DNA of 64,000 nt from NCBI RefSeq assembly GCF_039649665.1, contig NZ_JBDJAW010000032.1, positions 26,366-90,365 on the forward strand, in the 5' to 3' direction. Both the position numbers and the translations under genes were made by a program. Under the pieces are notes generated by a model. The model had not been told where the DNA came from. It worked only from the letters and a program-made list of their open reading frames with translations, and ran no database searches. The DNA is from Microbispora sp. ZYX-F-249 (GTDB taxonomy: Bacteria > Actinomycetota > Actinomycetes > Streptosporangiales > Streptosporangiaceae). Shown here piece by piece: positions 1 to 7,740 of the stretch (its first letter is position 1; each line of letters begins with the position of its first letter).

Positions 1-143
1 ATGGCCGTGGAGCCGTCGGGAAAGTGCAGGCGTTCCACCGCCGACAGCGACCAGGCACGCATCGGCTCACGTTTCGGCTCACCCGGGAACCTCGCCTTGG
101 CGCACAGCTCGGCGCACAGCCGGGTGACGGTCAGCTCGTCCAC
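1..143 (-). CDS. Phosphotransferase-like protein, N-terminal fragment (runs off window)
   Basis: Only the first 47 codons are in the window; the gene continues beyond base 1. The GTG start at 143 is preceded by an AAGGAG ribosome site about 8 bases upstream. The peptide contains RAWSLSAVERLHFPDG, which resembles the start of the kinase fold in aminoglycoside-phosphotransferase-like proteins of actinomycetes, where a strand pair carries a glycine-poor ATP loop. No catalytic loop is visible, so the substrate cannot be named. It is read in the same direction as the next gene, about 70 bases downstream of that gene's stop, so the two may be cotranscribed. The family assignment rests on one short motif and is tentative. 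Confidence 0.45.
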   Translation of the reverse strand, partial: MDELTVTRLCAELCAKARFPGEPKREPMRAWSLSAVERLHFPDGSTA

Positions 144-212
144 GAGGGTTTCTCCTTCGGCATCTGGGGCGTACGGCCCACGCTCACCGAAGCGCGGGCC
201 GTACAGGAAGGG

Positions 213-959
213 TCAGCTGGCGGTGCGGCAGGCGTAGACCGTGGCGAGCCACTCCTCGCGGAAGCTCGTCAGCTCGGTGCGGAAGGTCTGCATCGAGGCG
301 CCGTACGGCACGCAGGCGCCGCCGGACTGGTTGGGCACGGACTGGCAGCCGTGGACCAGCCGCCCGCCGAGCGCGGCGTGCGCCTTGATCGACTCGATGC
401 GGCGGTACTCGTTGAACCAGGTGCCGTGGTAGACCTCGTCGAGCATGCCGCCCTCCTCCTCGTCCAGCTCATAGACGACGGAGGTCGCGGCGGGGAAGAA
501 CCAGCACGGGCCGACGTTGGAGATGTGGCCGTCCAGCTCGACCTTGTTGAGCGCCATGAAGGTGGCGGCCTCGCGGAGCATCCGCAGGTGGTCGGCGGTG
601 ATCTGGGGCAGGCCGAGGGTGGGCAGGTGCTCCTCGCGAAACAGGTAGCTGTAGACCTCCCAGGCCGTGGCCAGCACCCGGCCGGCGTCGGAGGTGGAGT
701 AGCCGTGCTCCTGCACGAACTCCAGGGCGAGCTGTTCGACGGCGGTCTCCGCGGACTCTTCGATGCCGAGAAGCTGGCCAGCGACGAGGTTCCAGTCGCA
801 CAGGAGCCAGGTGGAGTTCTCGAACCGGAAGAAGTACTTCTCGGGGTCGACCGTGATGGTGGCTCCGTCCACGGTGATCCCGGGGATGCGGTTCCAGCGC
901 GGGTCGAAGGCGACCGGCAGGTCGACGGCGAACGCGTCGAGCTGGGCGCTCAGGGTCAT
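213..959 (-). CDS. Hypothetical protein, 248 aa
   Basis: This soluble protein of 248 residues has no family I recognise. The ATG at 959 is chosen because AAGGAG lies about 9 bases upstream; longer in-frame extensions run through poor coding sequence. The N-terminal third is acidic and contains a VDGATITVDPEKYFFRFENSTW stretch that looks like beta strands. The C-terminal third has several aromatic and cysteine residues (GPCWFFPA, HGCQSVPNQSGGACVPYG) that could form a small metal or disulfide site. There is no signal peptide or membrane segment. It precedes the phosphotransferase-like gene on the same strand, so a joint modification or resistance role is possible but unproven. Confidence 0.7.
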   Translation of the reverse strand: MTLSAQLDAFAVDLPVAFDPRWNRIPGITVDGATITVDPEKYFFRFENSTWLLCDWNLVAGQLLGIEESAETAVEQLALEFVQEHGYSTSDAGRVLATAWEVYSYLFREEHLPTLGLPQITADHLRMLREAATFMALNKVELDGHISNVGPCWFFPAATSVVYELDEEEGGMLDEVYHGTWFNEYRRIESIKAHAALGGRLVHGCQSVPNQSGGACVPYGASMQTFRTELTSFREEWLATVYACRTAS

Positions 960-1003
960 TGAGGCACTCTCCTTCTGACGTGGGATTGCTGGTGGAGGGG
1001 GAG

Positions 1004-1330
1004 CTATCGGGCCTGCCCAGTGAGCAGGCGTTGCCAGAGCTCCATGGCTCTGGCCGTCAGGAACCACTCCGTCTCGCGTACGGACAGACCGGTCGGCTTG
1101 CGGACAGTGCGGCGGATGAACACCAGGCCGCCGGAAACGCACAGCTCGTAGACCACCGGCTGGCAGTCACAGGTGTGCCGTCGCACCCGCAGGTGCGTGC
1201 ACCGCGCCGTCGGTTTCCTCCACACGAGCCTTTCGCAGCCTGTCTGCGGTGGCGCGACGTGGACACCATGGAACGGCGCGGGAAGCTGCATGTCCTTGGG
1301 AGCGCCGCGAGTCGCACCGTGCGAGACCAT
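1004..1330 (-). CDS. Hypothetical small protein, 108 aa
   Basis: A small basic protein whose C-terminal half (YELCVSGGLVFIRRT, then WFLTARAMELWQRLLTGQAR) resembles short conserved actinobacterial proteins of unknown function. That C-terminal half is the better supported part. The N-terminal 45 residues are rich in Pro, His and Cys and may lie outside the true reading frame start. The ATG at 1330 has a GGAG about 9 bases upstream and lies 15 bases after the stop of the preceding gene on the same strand, which suggests a two-gene operon. No catalytic motif, signal peptide or membrane segment is seen. Confidence 0.55.
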   Translation of the reverse strand: MVSHGATRGAPKDMQLPAPFHGVHVAPPQTGCERLVWRKPTARCTHLRVRRHTCDCQPVVYELCVSGGLVFIRRTVRKPTGLSVRETEWFLTARAMELWQRLLTGQAR

Positions 1331-1345
1331 ACGGGTGTGCTCCGG

Positions 1346-1639
1346 CTAACGGTCGACCTCGGCCAGCACACGCTCGATGCGGTCGGCGGCCTCGGTGACG
1401 TTCGTGACGAGGGCGATCCGTTCGGGCCAGGGGAACCAGAAGCTCCACTCCCCCTCCGCATCCGGCGCGATCATGATGTGTTCCGTGAGGACGGGAGCCT
1501 CAGGGTTCATCACGAAGAGGTGGAGCGAGGACCTCTCACCGCTACGGAGCCGCGCGGCGAAGCCCCGAACTTCGAGCGCGGTGGCGAGCGACTGGAGCGC
1601 GTCGCGGACCACCGCCGGATCGGCAAGCTGCGTACTCAT
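1346..1639 (-). CDS. Hypothetical protein, 97 aa
   Basis: A 97-residue acidic protein starting MSTQLADPAVVRDALQSL. It contains an amphipathic N-terminal helix, a strand-rich centre (SLHLFVMNPEAPVLTEHIMIAP, WSFWFPWPERI) and a closing helix ending in VLAEVDR. This resembles the small WXG-sized accessory proteins often found near XRE regulators in actinomycetes, but I cannot name a family. The start at 1639 is preferred over one 15 codons upstream because the extra residues do not look coding; no clear ribosome site is present, so leaderless translation is possible. It lies downstream of the XRE regulator and upstream of the next small gene, all on the minus strand. Confidence 0.6.
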   Translation of the reverse strand: MSTQLADPAVVRDALQSLATALEVRGFAARLRSGERSSLHLFVMNPEAPVLTEHIMIAPDAEGEWSFWFPWPERIALVTNVTEAADRIERVLAEVDR

Positions 1640-1697
1640 GACGCGACCGTACGGCCGGCTCACGTGGGCAGACCCAACCAGCAATTGGGGGTGGCAT

Positions 1698-2948
1698 TCA
1701 GGCGATGACGCGGGCTCTTGTCGCGAGGTCCAGCAACAGAGCCGGAGGACGGCGCCTCGCCTCGATCATCTCGCTGATGGTCTGACGTGCGAGCGGGTTG
1801 AAGACGACGGTCTCCGTCGACTGTGTCTCCGACATCCGAAGGCAGGTGAGGGCTGCGTCGAAATCCCGCTGCCGCATATGCCCTCGCGCCAGGTCGAGGA
1901 GGTGCTGGGCCCGCCGATTCGTCGAAGGGATGGCGGAGACGGTGATGGCCTTGGCCCGGTCGATCGCCGCGCCGGAGCGCCCTGTCTCCACCTCTATCGC
2001 GACGCCGTAGATGGCGACGTTGGCCTGGCCGAACATTGTCAGAGGGTTGTGGTGAGCAGGGCCGAGAGCGGAGGCGGCCCTGTGAGCGAGGTCCCAGTGC
2101 CGCCAGGCGTCGGCGCCGCGGTGGTTCTTCGCGCAGGCGATGGCGGCGAACAGGTGCAAGGAACCCCACGCCGACAGCACGGCTTGCGAGGAGCTCGACC
2201 TCGGTTCCAGGTAAGTCGCCGCGGTCGACGCCACTTCGAAGGCCTCGTCAGTCTGTCCGCGCCCGAGTGCGGCCATCGTGGAAGTCCAGGCGGAGATCGC
2301 GATCAGTTGCGGATCGTCGGTCTCCTCGGCGGCGACCATCGCGCGGTCGGCTGCGCGGGCCGCCAGTTCGGCCTCCCCGACGCAGTAGAGGAAACGCTGC
2401 GCAAGCTGGAAGGTCTCGGCGAGAAGCGCCCAGGTGCTGCGCCGCATGCTGGGCGCGGCCGCTCTGTGCAGGTTCAGTGCGTCTTGTAGCAGGCCGGGCG
2501 CCACCGCGCCCAGAGCGGTGTACGGCCGAGCCGACCCGTGCCAGGCCGACCAGGCGACGGCCAGCCGGCGCCGCAGCTTCTCGCTCTCGGCGGGCAGGTC
2601 GTCCACGGGCTGCGGCGGATAGATCGGCGTGGACAGCACCTGACGAATGGCGGGAACGGCCTCGTGCCGGATCCTGCCGCCCTCGGTGACGGTGCACGTC
2701 ATGCCCTGGAGCCGGTCTTCGACGATGAGGCTGAGATCTCGTACGCCGAGCACGTTCGCCAGGGCGACGAGGGTGGAGAGCTTGTCCAGGCGCTGCTCAC
2801 CGCGCTCGACCTGGCGGAGCCATTCTTCGGTCCGTCCGCACAGCTCAGCGCACGCACGCAGACCAAGCCCTCGGCGCAACCGAAGCGCTCGGACGCGCCT
2901 GCCGATGCGCCGGTCCAGCTCTCCACTTTCCACGTGCTCAGTCGCCAT
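1698..2948 (-). CDS. XRE-family regulator with TPR-like C-terminus, 416 aa
   Basis: A cytoplasmic DNA-binding regulator. Residues about 12-70 form a helix-turn-helix of the Cro/CI type, ending in RQVERGEQRLDKLSTLVALANVLGV. Residues about 105-410 are almost entirely alpha-helical with repeated Ala-rich helix pairs, as in the tetratricopeptide part of large actinomycete XRE regulators that sense small molecules or peptides. It is divergently oriented to the flavoprotein gene at 3060 with about 110 bases between them, the usual arrangement for a regulator and its target. A CACGGTAACCGTG inverted repeat lies in that gap and is a likely operator. The ligand is unknown. The family call is firm; the target assignment is inferred from position. 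Confidence 0.88.
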   Translation of the reverse strand: MATEHVESGELDRRIGRRVRALRLRRGLGLRACAELCGRTEEWLRQVERGEQRLDKLSTLVALANVLGVRDLSLIVEDRLQGMTCTVTEGGRIRHEAVPAIRQVLSTPIYPPQPVDDLPAESEKLRRRLAVAWSAWHGSARPYTALGAVAPGLLQDALNLHRAAAPSMRRSTWALLAETFQLAQRFLYCVGEAELAARAADRAMVAAEETDDPQLIAISAWTSTMAALGRGQTDEAFEVASTAATYLEPRSSSSQAVLSAWGSLHLFAAIACAKNHRGADAWRHWDLAHRAASALGPAHHNPLTMFGQANVAIYGVAIEVETGRSGAAIDRAKAITVSAIPSTNRRAQHLLDLARGHMRQRDFDAALTCLRMSETQSTETVVFNPLARQTISEMIEARRRPPALLLDLATRARVIA

Positions 2949-3059
2949 GGCACGACCTCACGTTGGGGACGTAGTGTTCGCCTCGACCACGGTAACCGTG
3001 CCCGTGGGTCAGCGGATAGTAACCGATGGTGATCGCAGAGGAATGGGGAACGGCGGGAT
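2949..3059. promoter_or_regulatory. Divergent control region with inverted-repeat operator candidate
   Basis: This 111-base gap separates the XRE regulator and the flavoprotein gene. It contains CACGGTAACCGTG (2988-3000), two perfect 6-base arms around one base, and a second GTAACCG copy at 3019-3025. Both sit where promoters for the two genes should lie. The repeat is seen directly; binding by the neighbouring regulator is inferred. Confidence 0.5.
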
Positions 3060-3620
3060 ATGGCAGAAGGCAAGCCGGTTCTGTATGTGATCGCGTGCGG
3101 AGGTCGGCCGGCGGGCGACCTCCCCGCCTTCGTCGAGCGCCTTCAGGCGGACGGCTGGACGGTCTGCGTCATCGCGACGCCGTCAGCAACGAAGTTCGTC
3201 GACGCCGAGCGGCTCAGCAAGCTAACCGGCTATCCCGTACGGCACGACTACAAGCGGCCTGAGGAACCGGACGTGCTGCCGAAGGCCGACGCCATGGCGA
3301 TCATTCCGGCGACATTCAACACGACCAACAAGTGGGCCCAGGGGATCAGCGACACCCTGGCCCTGGGCCTGCTGAACGAAGCCATCGGCCTCGGCCTGCC
3401 GATCGTCGCCGTCCCCTGGCCCAACCACGCGCTCGCGAGGCACCCCGCCTTCCCCAGCAGCGTGGCCCGGCTCGAGGAATGGGGCGTACGGATAATCCTC
3501 GATTGGGAGCGTCTCCCCGCACCCAACTCAGGTGCACCAGGAGCGGTCTCCTTCCCTTGGGACGATCTACACGAAGCGCTGCAAGCCGTACGAGGGGACA
3601 TCGACTTTTCATCCAGCTGA
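3060..3620 (+). CDS. HFCD-type flavoprotein, 186 aa
   Basis: A flavoprotein of the homo-oligomeric flavin-containing Cys decarboxylase fold, the fold of phosphopantothenoylcysteine and lantibiotic decarboxylases. The N-terminal strand LYVIACGGRPA begins the Rossmann-like core. Residues about 82-95, IIPATFNTTNKWAQG, match the family's PASANT-like FMN site, and VAVPWPN near residue 118 matches the second conserved Pro-Asn motif. There is no CoaB domain, so it is a stand-alone protein. Actinomycete genomes often carry such genes next to an XRE regulator; the substrate is not known. Family confidence is high and reaction confidence is low. Confidence 0.82.
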   Translation: MAEGKPVLYVIACGGRPAGDLPAFVERLQADGWTVCVIATPSATKFVDAERLSKLTGYPVRHDYKRPEEPDVLPKADAMAIIPATFNTTNKWAQGISDTLALGLLNEAIGLGLPIVAVPWPNHALARHPAFPSSVARLEEWGVRIILDWERLPAPNSGAPGAVSFPWDDLHEALQAVRGDIDFSSS

Positions 3621-3767
3621 AGTGAGTTCTGCCACGCCGATATCGGAGACCGATCTGCTGTTCCGCTCGACTACCTTACATACGGCCTTGCTCCATCATT
3701 AGATGGATCAGCCGTTCGGCGCCATGCTGGTAACCGGTGCTAAGCAAGACCAGGAAGAGGGGCTATA

Positions 3768-3805
3768 GGCTCTTACCGAAGGCCGGGGAAGACGCTCTAA
3801 GAGCC
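3768..3805 (+). terminator. Hairpin downstream of the flavoprotein gene
   Basis: GGCTCTTA (3768-3775) and TAAGAGCC (3798-3805) form an 8-base stem with a long loop, about 150 bases after the flavoprotein stop and about 60 bases past the end of the facing gene. A role as a bidirectional terminator is plausible but there is no T tract. Confidence 0.3.
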
Positions 3806-3868
3806 CTAGTTGACGCCTAAGGACGACACCTCCTTGCACTCTGAGGAAGTCAGGCTATTCGGTGAAGT

Positions 3869-4975
3869 TTAAGGAGTATCTGATCGATCGAGATGGGCAA
3901 GGTTATAATTCTCTGGATCAGCCCTCAAGAAGTAATCTATAACTTTATTGCGCTCAGCACTTACGGCGCCAGCAGGCAAATGATACCAATTGGACAGTCG
4001 ATACCATTCCCGCTCGATCAGAATGCAGAATTCTCTGGCCGCCCCGATGGCCTGGTGTGGCTCACATTTCTTCTTTGGGCGACGCACATTACAGTCGCAT
4101 TTCTGGACCCAGTTCTTGAGCCGCTGCCGAAAGCGCCGATCTAGCTTAGCTTGACGCAGGTTGGCCCTAAACGGCTGAAACTCTTGCTCAGGGGCCTGAA
4201 CCAAGGCGATACGAAGCGACGAGCAGTCCTGATCGCTGAACGGCAACAAGCGTTGCAGCATGTCCAGGTGCGTTACAATCTCAGTTTCAGTATCCGCATC
4301 GCTTGCAATCCAATTACCTCCAAGATCAGAAACAACGAATTCATCGACTCTTCGGAGCATGCGAGCGTACTGCCATATGGCAGTATCGAGTAAAATATCT
4401 GGACTGGCCGCTGGATTGCGCCATCGATAAATCAGATAGGCCTCTAGGTCATATCCAACACCAGATATAGGTGAGAAGATTCGGAAGCAATGCCCGAAGG
4501 TTTTAGCGACAAAGAGAGTTGCGGCGGTCTGGTCACCATCGCCATCCACCATTGCCTCATGCGCTTTCCTTCTGCGCATAATGGAAACTTGCTCTAAAAG
4601 TGCATCGGCAAGAGGCAAATAAAGTTCTCTTTCTCGCTCCTCAATCGGTCGGGATTCGTTGTATTCCCATCTATCGGCAAGCGCTCTGAGCCGACCCTCC
4701 TTCCTCTTACTCATTGGATCGCGATCCCAGTTGAGTCCGGCCTTAAGGATTTCCTGAGAGGCTGGCGAAAGATCATGGAGAGCATCCTCAAGCAGTCGTA
4801 GCGCTTGGGGGATGATGGCTCGCTCTTCAGCCCCTGCGAGGTCGAGCACGCGTTCCGCGAGCTGGAGGAGCAAGGGAGCCGTACGCGCGAGGCGGCCCTC
4901 ATCCGCCAGGCCTTGACGCTCGCGCAGTTTCTTGAGCTGGTCTGACAGCCGCAAGCGATCTAGGGGTTCAACCAT
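3869..4975 (-). CDS. Hypothetical protein with Cys/His cluster, 368 aa, AT-richer than neighbours
   Basis: A soluble, largely helical protein I do not recognise. The ATG at 4975 is chosen because CGGGAG sits 8 bases upstream. The N-terminal region is charged and coiled-coil-like (DQLKKLRERQGLADEGRLARTAPLLLQLAERVLDLAGAEE). Near the C-terminus, WVQKCDCNVRRPKKKCEPHQ gives three cysteines and a histidine that could bind zinc, followed by a helical REFCILIEREWYRLSNWYHLPAG segment. Codon choice is clearly less GC-biased than in the flanking genes, with many A- or T-ending codons, which points to recent transfer. It is divergent from the small-protein pair at 5140. No defence or plasmid family could be matched by eye. 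Confidence 0.7.
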   Translation of the reverse strand: MVEPLDRLRLSDQLKKLRERQGLADEGRLARTAPLLLQLAERVLDLAGAEERAIIPQALRLLEDALHDLSPASQEILKAGLNWDRDPMSKRKEGRLRALADRWEYNESRPIEERERELYLPLADALLEQVSIMRRRKAHEAMVDGDGDQTAATLFVAKTFGHCFRIFSPISGVGYDLEAYLIYRWRNPAASPDILLDTAIWQYARMLRRVDEFVVSDLGGNWIASDADTETEIVTHLDMLQRLLPFSDQDCSSLRIALVQAPEQEFQPFRANLRQAKLDRRFRQRLKNWVQKCDCNVRRPKKKCEPHQAIGAAREFCILIEREWYRLSNWYHLPAGAVSAERNKVIDYFLRADPENYNLAHLDRSDTP

Positions 4976-5139
4976 GGATTTTACTCCCGATCTTGAAAGT
5001 GGCCGAGGTTTCGTACCTGTCATCACCTGTGCCCGGCCCGCTTACCTGGTGGGGCGCTGCCGCACAGCGCAAGCTGCCAGGAGCCGCATGCCGCATCACT
5101 GGACGGCTCGGAGCTTTGAAGACTTAACAGAGGAGGTGT

Positions 5140-5343
5140 ATGAGCGGCTTCTTCGTGAATGACCTGATGCTCATGCTGTGCATCTTCGCAGCCGGCCTGC
5201 TCATCGGCATGGTCGTGCAGGGAGTGCGCTGCAGCGCAGCTCTGGGATGGATGGATACCCGGCTGGCTCGCGAGCGCGGAAAGACCTGGCGATGCAAGCA
5301 AGAGCTGCGCGCCTGTTGTCAAGCCCAAAGTCTGAAGGAGTAG
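5140..5343 (+). CDS. Small membrane protein, 67 aa
   Basis: A 67-residue protein with one strong membrane segment at about residues 9-26 (LMLMLCIFAAGLLIGMVVQG) and a short Cys-containing tail. A very strong GAGGAGGT ribosome site lies just before the ATG. Its stop is followed after three bases by the start of another small gene, so the two are probably cotranscribed and translated together. Arrangement and size resemble accessory proteins of actinomycete mobile elements, such as Spd-like spread proteins, but no similarity can be claimed. Confidence 0.65.
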   Translation: MSGFFVNDLMLMLCIFAAGLLIGMVVQGVRCSAALGWMDTRLARERGKTWRCKQELRACCQAQSLKE

Positions 5344-5346
5344 CCC

Positions 5347-5526
5347 ATGGTCATGATGCGCGCTGGCGCAAGGGGGATCACTCTCGTCCTGGCTTCGGTG
5401 ATCGGCTGGAGCCTCGTCCGACGGTCGTCCTTGCGTCATCGGTACACCTGTTCGCGCTGCCATACGGTAGTACGTTCGGACTGGGAAATTACGCGCTGCG
5501 TGGTCTGCCGGAAACCCTACGCATAA
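5347..5526 (+). CDS. Zinc-ribbon microprotein with membrane anchor, 59 aa
   Basis: A small gene with AAGGAG six bases before the ATG and only three bases after the previous stop. Residues about 10-24 (GITLVLASVIGWSLV) are hydrophobic enough for a membrane anchor. The C-terminal half contains YTCSRCHT and, 13 residues later, RCVVCRKPY: two CxxC pairs that form a classic zinc ribbon. It should therefore be a membrane-tethered zinc protein facing the cytoplasm. It forms a two-gene unit with the 67-residue membrane protein and is followed by a strong hairpin. Function unknown. Confidence 0.65.
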   Translation: MVMMRAGARGITLVLASVIGWSLVRRSSLRHRYTCSRCHTVVRSDWEITRCVVCRKPYA

Positions 5527-5601
5527 GATCCAGAATGAGTCCACCGCTCTGGGCCCGCATCTTGGCCATCCACAGAGCGGCAGCAATCAGTCCACCTCGA
5601 A

Positions 5602-5623
5602 GGGGCGGCCGGAAGGCCGCCCC
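5602..5623 (+). terminator. Strong GC hairpin after the small-protein pair
   Basis: GGGGCGGCC (5602-5610), loop GGAA, and GGCCGCCCC (5615-5623) form a perfect 9-base stem with a tetraloop about 75 bases after the microprotein stop. This is a typical actinomycete intrinsic terminator without a T tract. Confidence 0.7.
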
Positions 5624-5728
5624 TTCCTCATCCCCACCACCCCTCGCACTGAAAGGAAAGGCTCAATGAGCGGAACCGCAGCCCGGCAACCCAACACCCA
5701 GAGCAGACCGACCCGGTCGGGGCTAAGA

Positions 5729-6664
5729 TCACATAAGCACAAGCCACCAGGGACCGTCGGTCGTGCATCGATTTGCGGGTATGCCCTTCCCTGTCATGTG
5801 ATCAATCCTGGCCTTGATCAGGCTCGGCATGTTAGACACTACGTCGACAAGCATCTGGGCAGAAGCTGTGGACTCTGGATCGATCCAAACCTTTAAAAGT
5901 TTGAATGAATAGACGATCCACCAATGCTCCTCGTCTGCACCTCGCCGCAACTGGAAAGAGCCAATTGCCGTAGCCTCGTTGACCTCGCCTAGCACACCGA
6001 CTAGATCACCAGTGAGGCGAAGGGATTCCAGCACACCTGCGCAGATATGGATGTACTCCCCTAAATAGAAGACTGCAATGCCCACGCCATCGGCGACCAG
6101 CGACGCCACGAAGGGCATGGGGTTGTCCCACTGGCCTGGATAGGCATGATCTAACGCGCCACGAAGAAACTCGTCGACAGGCCCATGCGTTCCAGTCCGC
6201 CCGTGCGAACTCTCTTGCCTCTGATTCAAGGAGTCTGGCAGGGGGCCAGCACGAAGCACACTCGGAACACGCCCTCCCGCTTCGATGGCTACATTGCGGC
6301 ATTGCGTTAGCCATCGAATGCGCGCAAGGCTGTCCGCATCCAGGCCGTGCTGAAAGAGCACGTTCATGTCTGCCATGAACGCAATATAGCTAAGAGCGTC
6401 TCTGTTGCTGACGGGAAGGCTTTGGACCGAGGGAAGCTCCCATGGTTCTTCTCGAAGATTACGTCTCAGCCAGTTGTCGATATTTTCTTGGACCTCCGCG
6501 GGGCAGTTGACGCTGCCTAGCCAAGTCGCCCCGTGCCCATTCTGGCATACACATCCTGTCCCCTGACACCTCCCGCACGTTTCCATCTGCCCGTAAACGC
6601 CCCAGCACGTGGGACAGTCGATCACAGGTTCCTTGCACCAGTAGCACGGCTTCGAACTCAACAC
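5729..6664 (-). CDS. YbjN-like (CesT-fold) protein with Cys-rich N-terminal zinc domain, 311 aa
   Basis: The C-terminal part, from about residue 165 (DEFLRGALDHAYPGQWDNPMPF) onward, fits the T3SS-chaperone/YbjN peptide-binding fold common in actinobacteria. The N-terminal 45 residues carry CYWC, CPTC, CGRC and CVC pairs, which suggest two zinc sites like a DnaJ zinc finger. The start is GTG at 6664 or TTG at 6661; AGGAGG lies just upstream, and the ATG in the ribosome-site region is out of frame and meets a stop at once. Joining a DnaJ-like zinc head to a chaperone fold suggests a protein-quality or partner-binding role, but that is inference. Codon use is AT-richer than the chromosome. Confidence 0.68.
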   Translation of the reverse strand: MLSSKPCYWCKEPVIDCPTCWGVYGQMETCGRCQGTGCVCQNGHGATWLGSVNCPAEVQENIDNWLRRNLREEPWELPSVQSLPVSNRDALSYIAFMADMNVLFQHGLDADSLARIRWLTQCRNVAIEAGGRVPSVLRAGPLPDSLNQRQESSHGRTGTHGPVDEFLRGALDHAYPGQWDNPMPFVASLVADGVGIAVFYLGEYIHICAGVLESLRLTGDLVGVLGEVNEATAIGSFQLRRGADEEHWWIVYSFKLLKVWIDPESTASAQMLVDVVSNMPSLIKARIDHMTGKGIPANRCTTDGPWWLVLM

Positions 6665-6786
6665 ATGCCTCCTACTTGACGGGGTCGTGGCGGAGCACCT
6701 TATCCAACACCTATTTCCGCAACACAAAATATGCTGCGTTTTGCTCTCTTCCCTCTCCAGGAGCCCGTGGAGGGATGAGGTTCGAA

Positions 6787-6873
6787 TTAGTCTTCGCCTT
6801 TCTTACCGCCACAGTTTGCACAGGTGGTTGTGCTGTGATTGACCTGACCGCAGCCGCAAATCCAGGTACGCAT
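6787..6873 (-). CDS. RanBP2-like zinc-ribbon microprotein, 28 aa
   Basis: A 28-residue gene with GAGAGG 8 bases before the ATG. The product contains W4, C6, C8, N12, C18 and C21 (TWICGCGQVNHSTTTCANC), which follows the W-C-C-N-C-C order of RanBP2-type zinc fingers with slightly shorter spacings. Bacterial W-C..CG..N..C..CG ribbons of this type often sit at protein termini; here it appears alone. It is on the same strand as, and about 120 bases upstream of, the YbjN-like gene. A stand-alone zinc finger of this size is unusual, and loss of a longer parent gene is the main alternative. Confidence 0.5.
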   Translation of the reverse strand: MRTWICGCGQVNHSTTTCANCGGKKGED

Positions 6874-7740
6874 GATTCGGTCCTCTCTTTCTTTGGAGAA
6901 ACGTGCTCCTACATAAGACGCTGATGTCCACACGAAGGACAAGATAAGGGAAGTTGCAGTCCGATAACAACTTGAATCAACGAGACATGCACTCCAAGGG
7001 AACAATTGACTCGATTCCGGACAATCAGTTCCAGACTCACCCGAAGTAGCCATGACCATGATCTTCACCTAGGCGGTGCGGAGATGGATATCGCTGCCGC
7101 GAGCATCGACCGTTGCGTGCGGAGCGGACTGTCATCGGTTTCGTCGGAGGCGGCGCACGGTTAGACCGCAACTCGTGCCTTGGGACTTGATCGAGGTCCT
7201 GACTGCCAACGGCGTCATGACCTAGCCGAGAAGGTCACGATCCGCATTCCGTCCCAGCGGCACGACACCGTCCCCGCCTGTTCTCCAAAGGCCATAACTG
7301 CGTGCACATCCGATCCGAGTCCTCGACCAACGCGTCGTCACGGCCTGAAGCTTCTGCTACAGCAAGCTGCTTCCTGCCAGCCACGCCTCATACCTAATCG
7401 TGTTAGTCGGGATGAGACGGTGAATCTTCGCGGAGAGGGGCGGGCATTTCGTCACGTCTCGTTACGCGCGCTTCCAGTGCCACCGTGCCGTCCAGGAGTA
7501 GGCGCTGGAGCCTCAGGTCCCTGCCAATGAGACGAGATGGTCGGCGTCGAGGCCGGCTACCTCGGACAGGGGCGGGTGATTAATACAAGGGATCAAGATT
7601 AATTGTCGTGAACTCGCTTTCACTTGGTCAACGCGAGCAGCACAAGTTTGACCCTCATGCCTTGGTCGCAACGATTCACCTGCGGCGCCCGATCGTTTCC
7701 CTGTTTGCCCTCCGTTGGCGTAAACAGAAGCTACAGGAGC
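6874..7740. other. 867-base stretch without a convincing gene
   Basis: Short reading frames exist on both strands, but none has a ribosome site together with GC-biased third positions. Composition changes along the stretch. It may be degraded sequence at the join between the low-GC block and the mobilisation module, or could hold an origin. I see no iterons or hairpins clear enough to claim. Confidence 0.5.

Noticed and set aside
24..962. A plus-strand frame of 312 codons
   Set aside because: Antisense to the 248-residue gene, which has a ribosome site and a coherent product.
5666..5896. A 76-codon frame with a plausible ribosome site
   Set aside because: It overlaps the YbjN-like gene from the other strand and the product has no coherent features. 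It may be the remains of a start region.
7180..7530. A 116-codon frame in the 6.9-7.7 kb gap
   Set aside because: No ribosome site, no third-position bias, and no recognisable motif.
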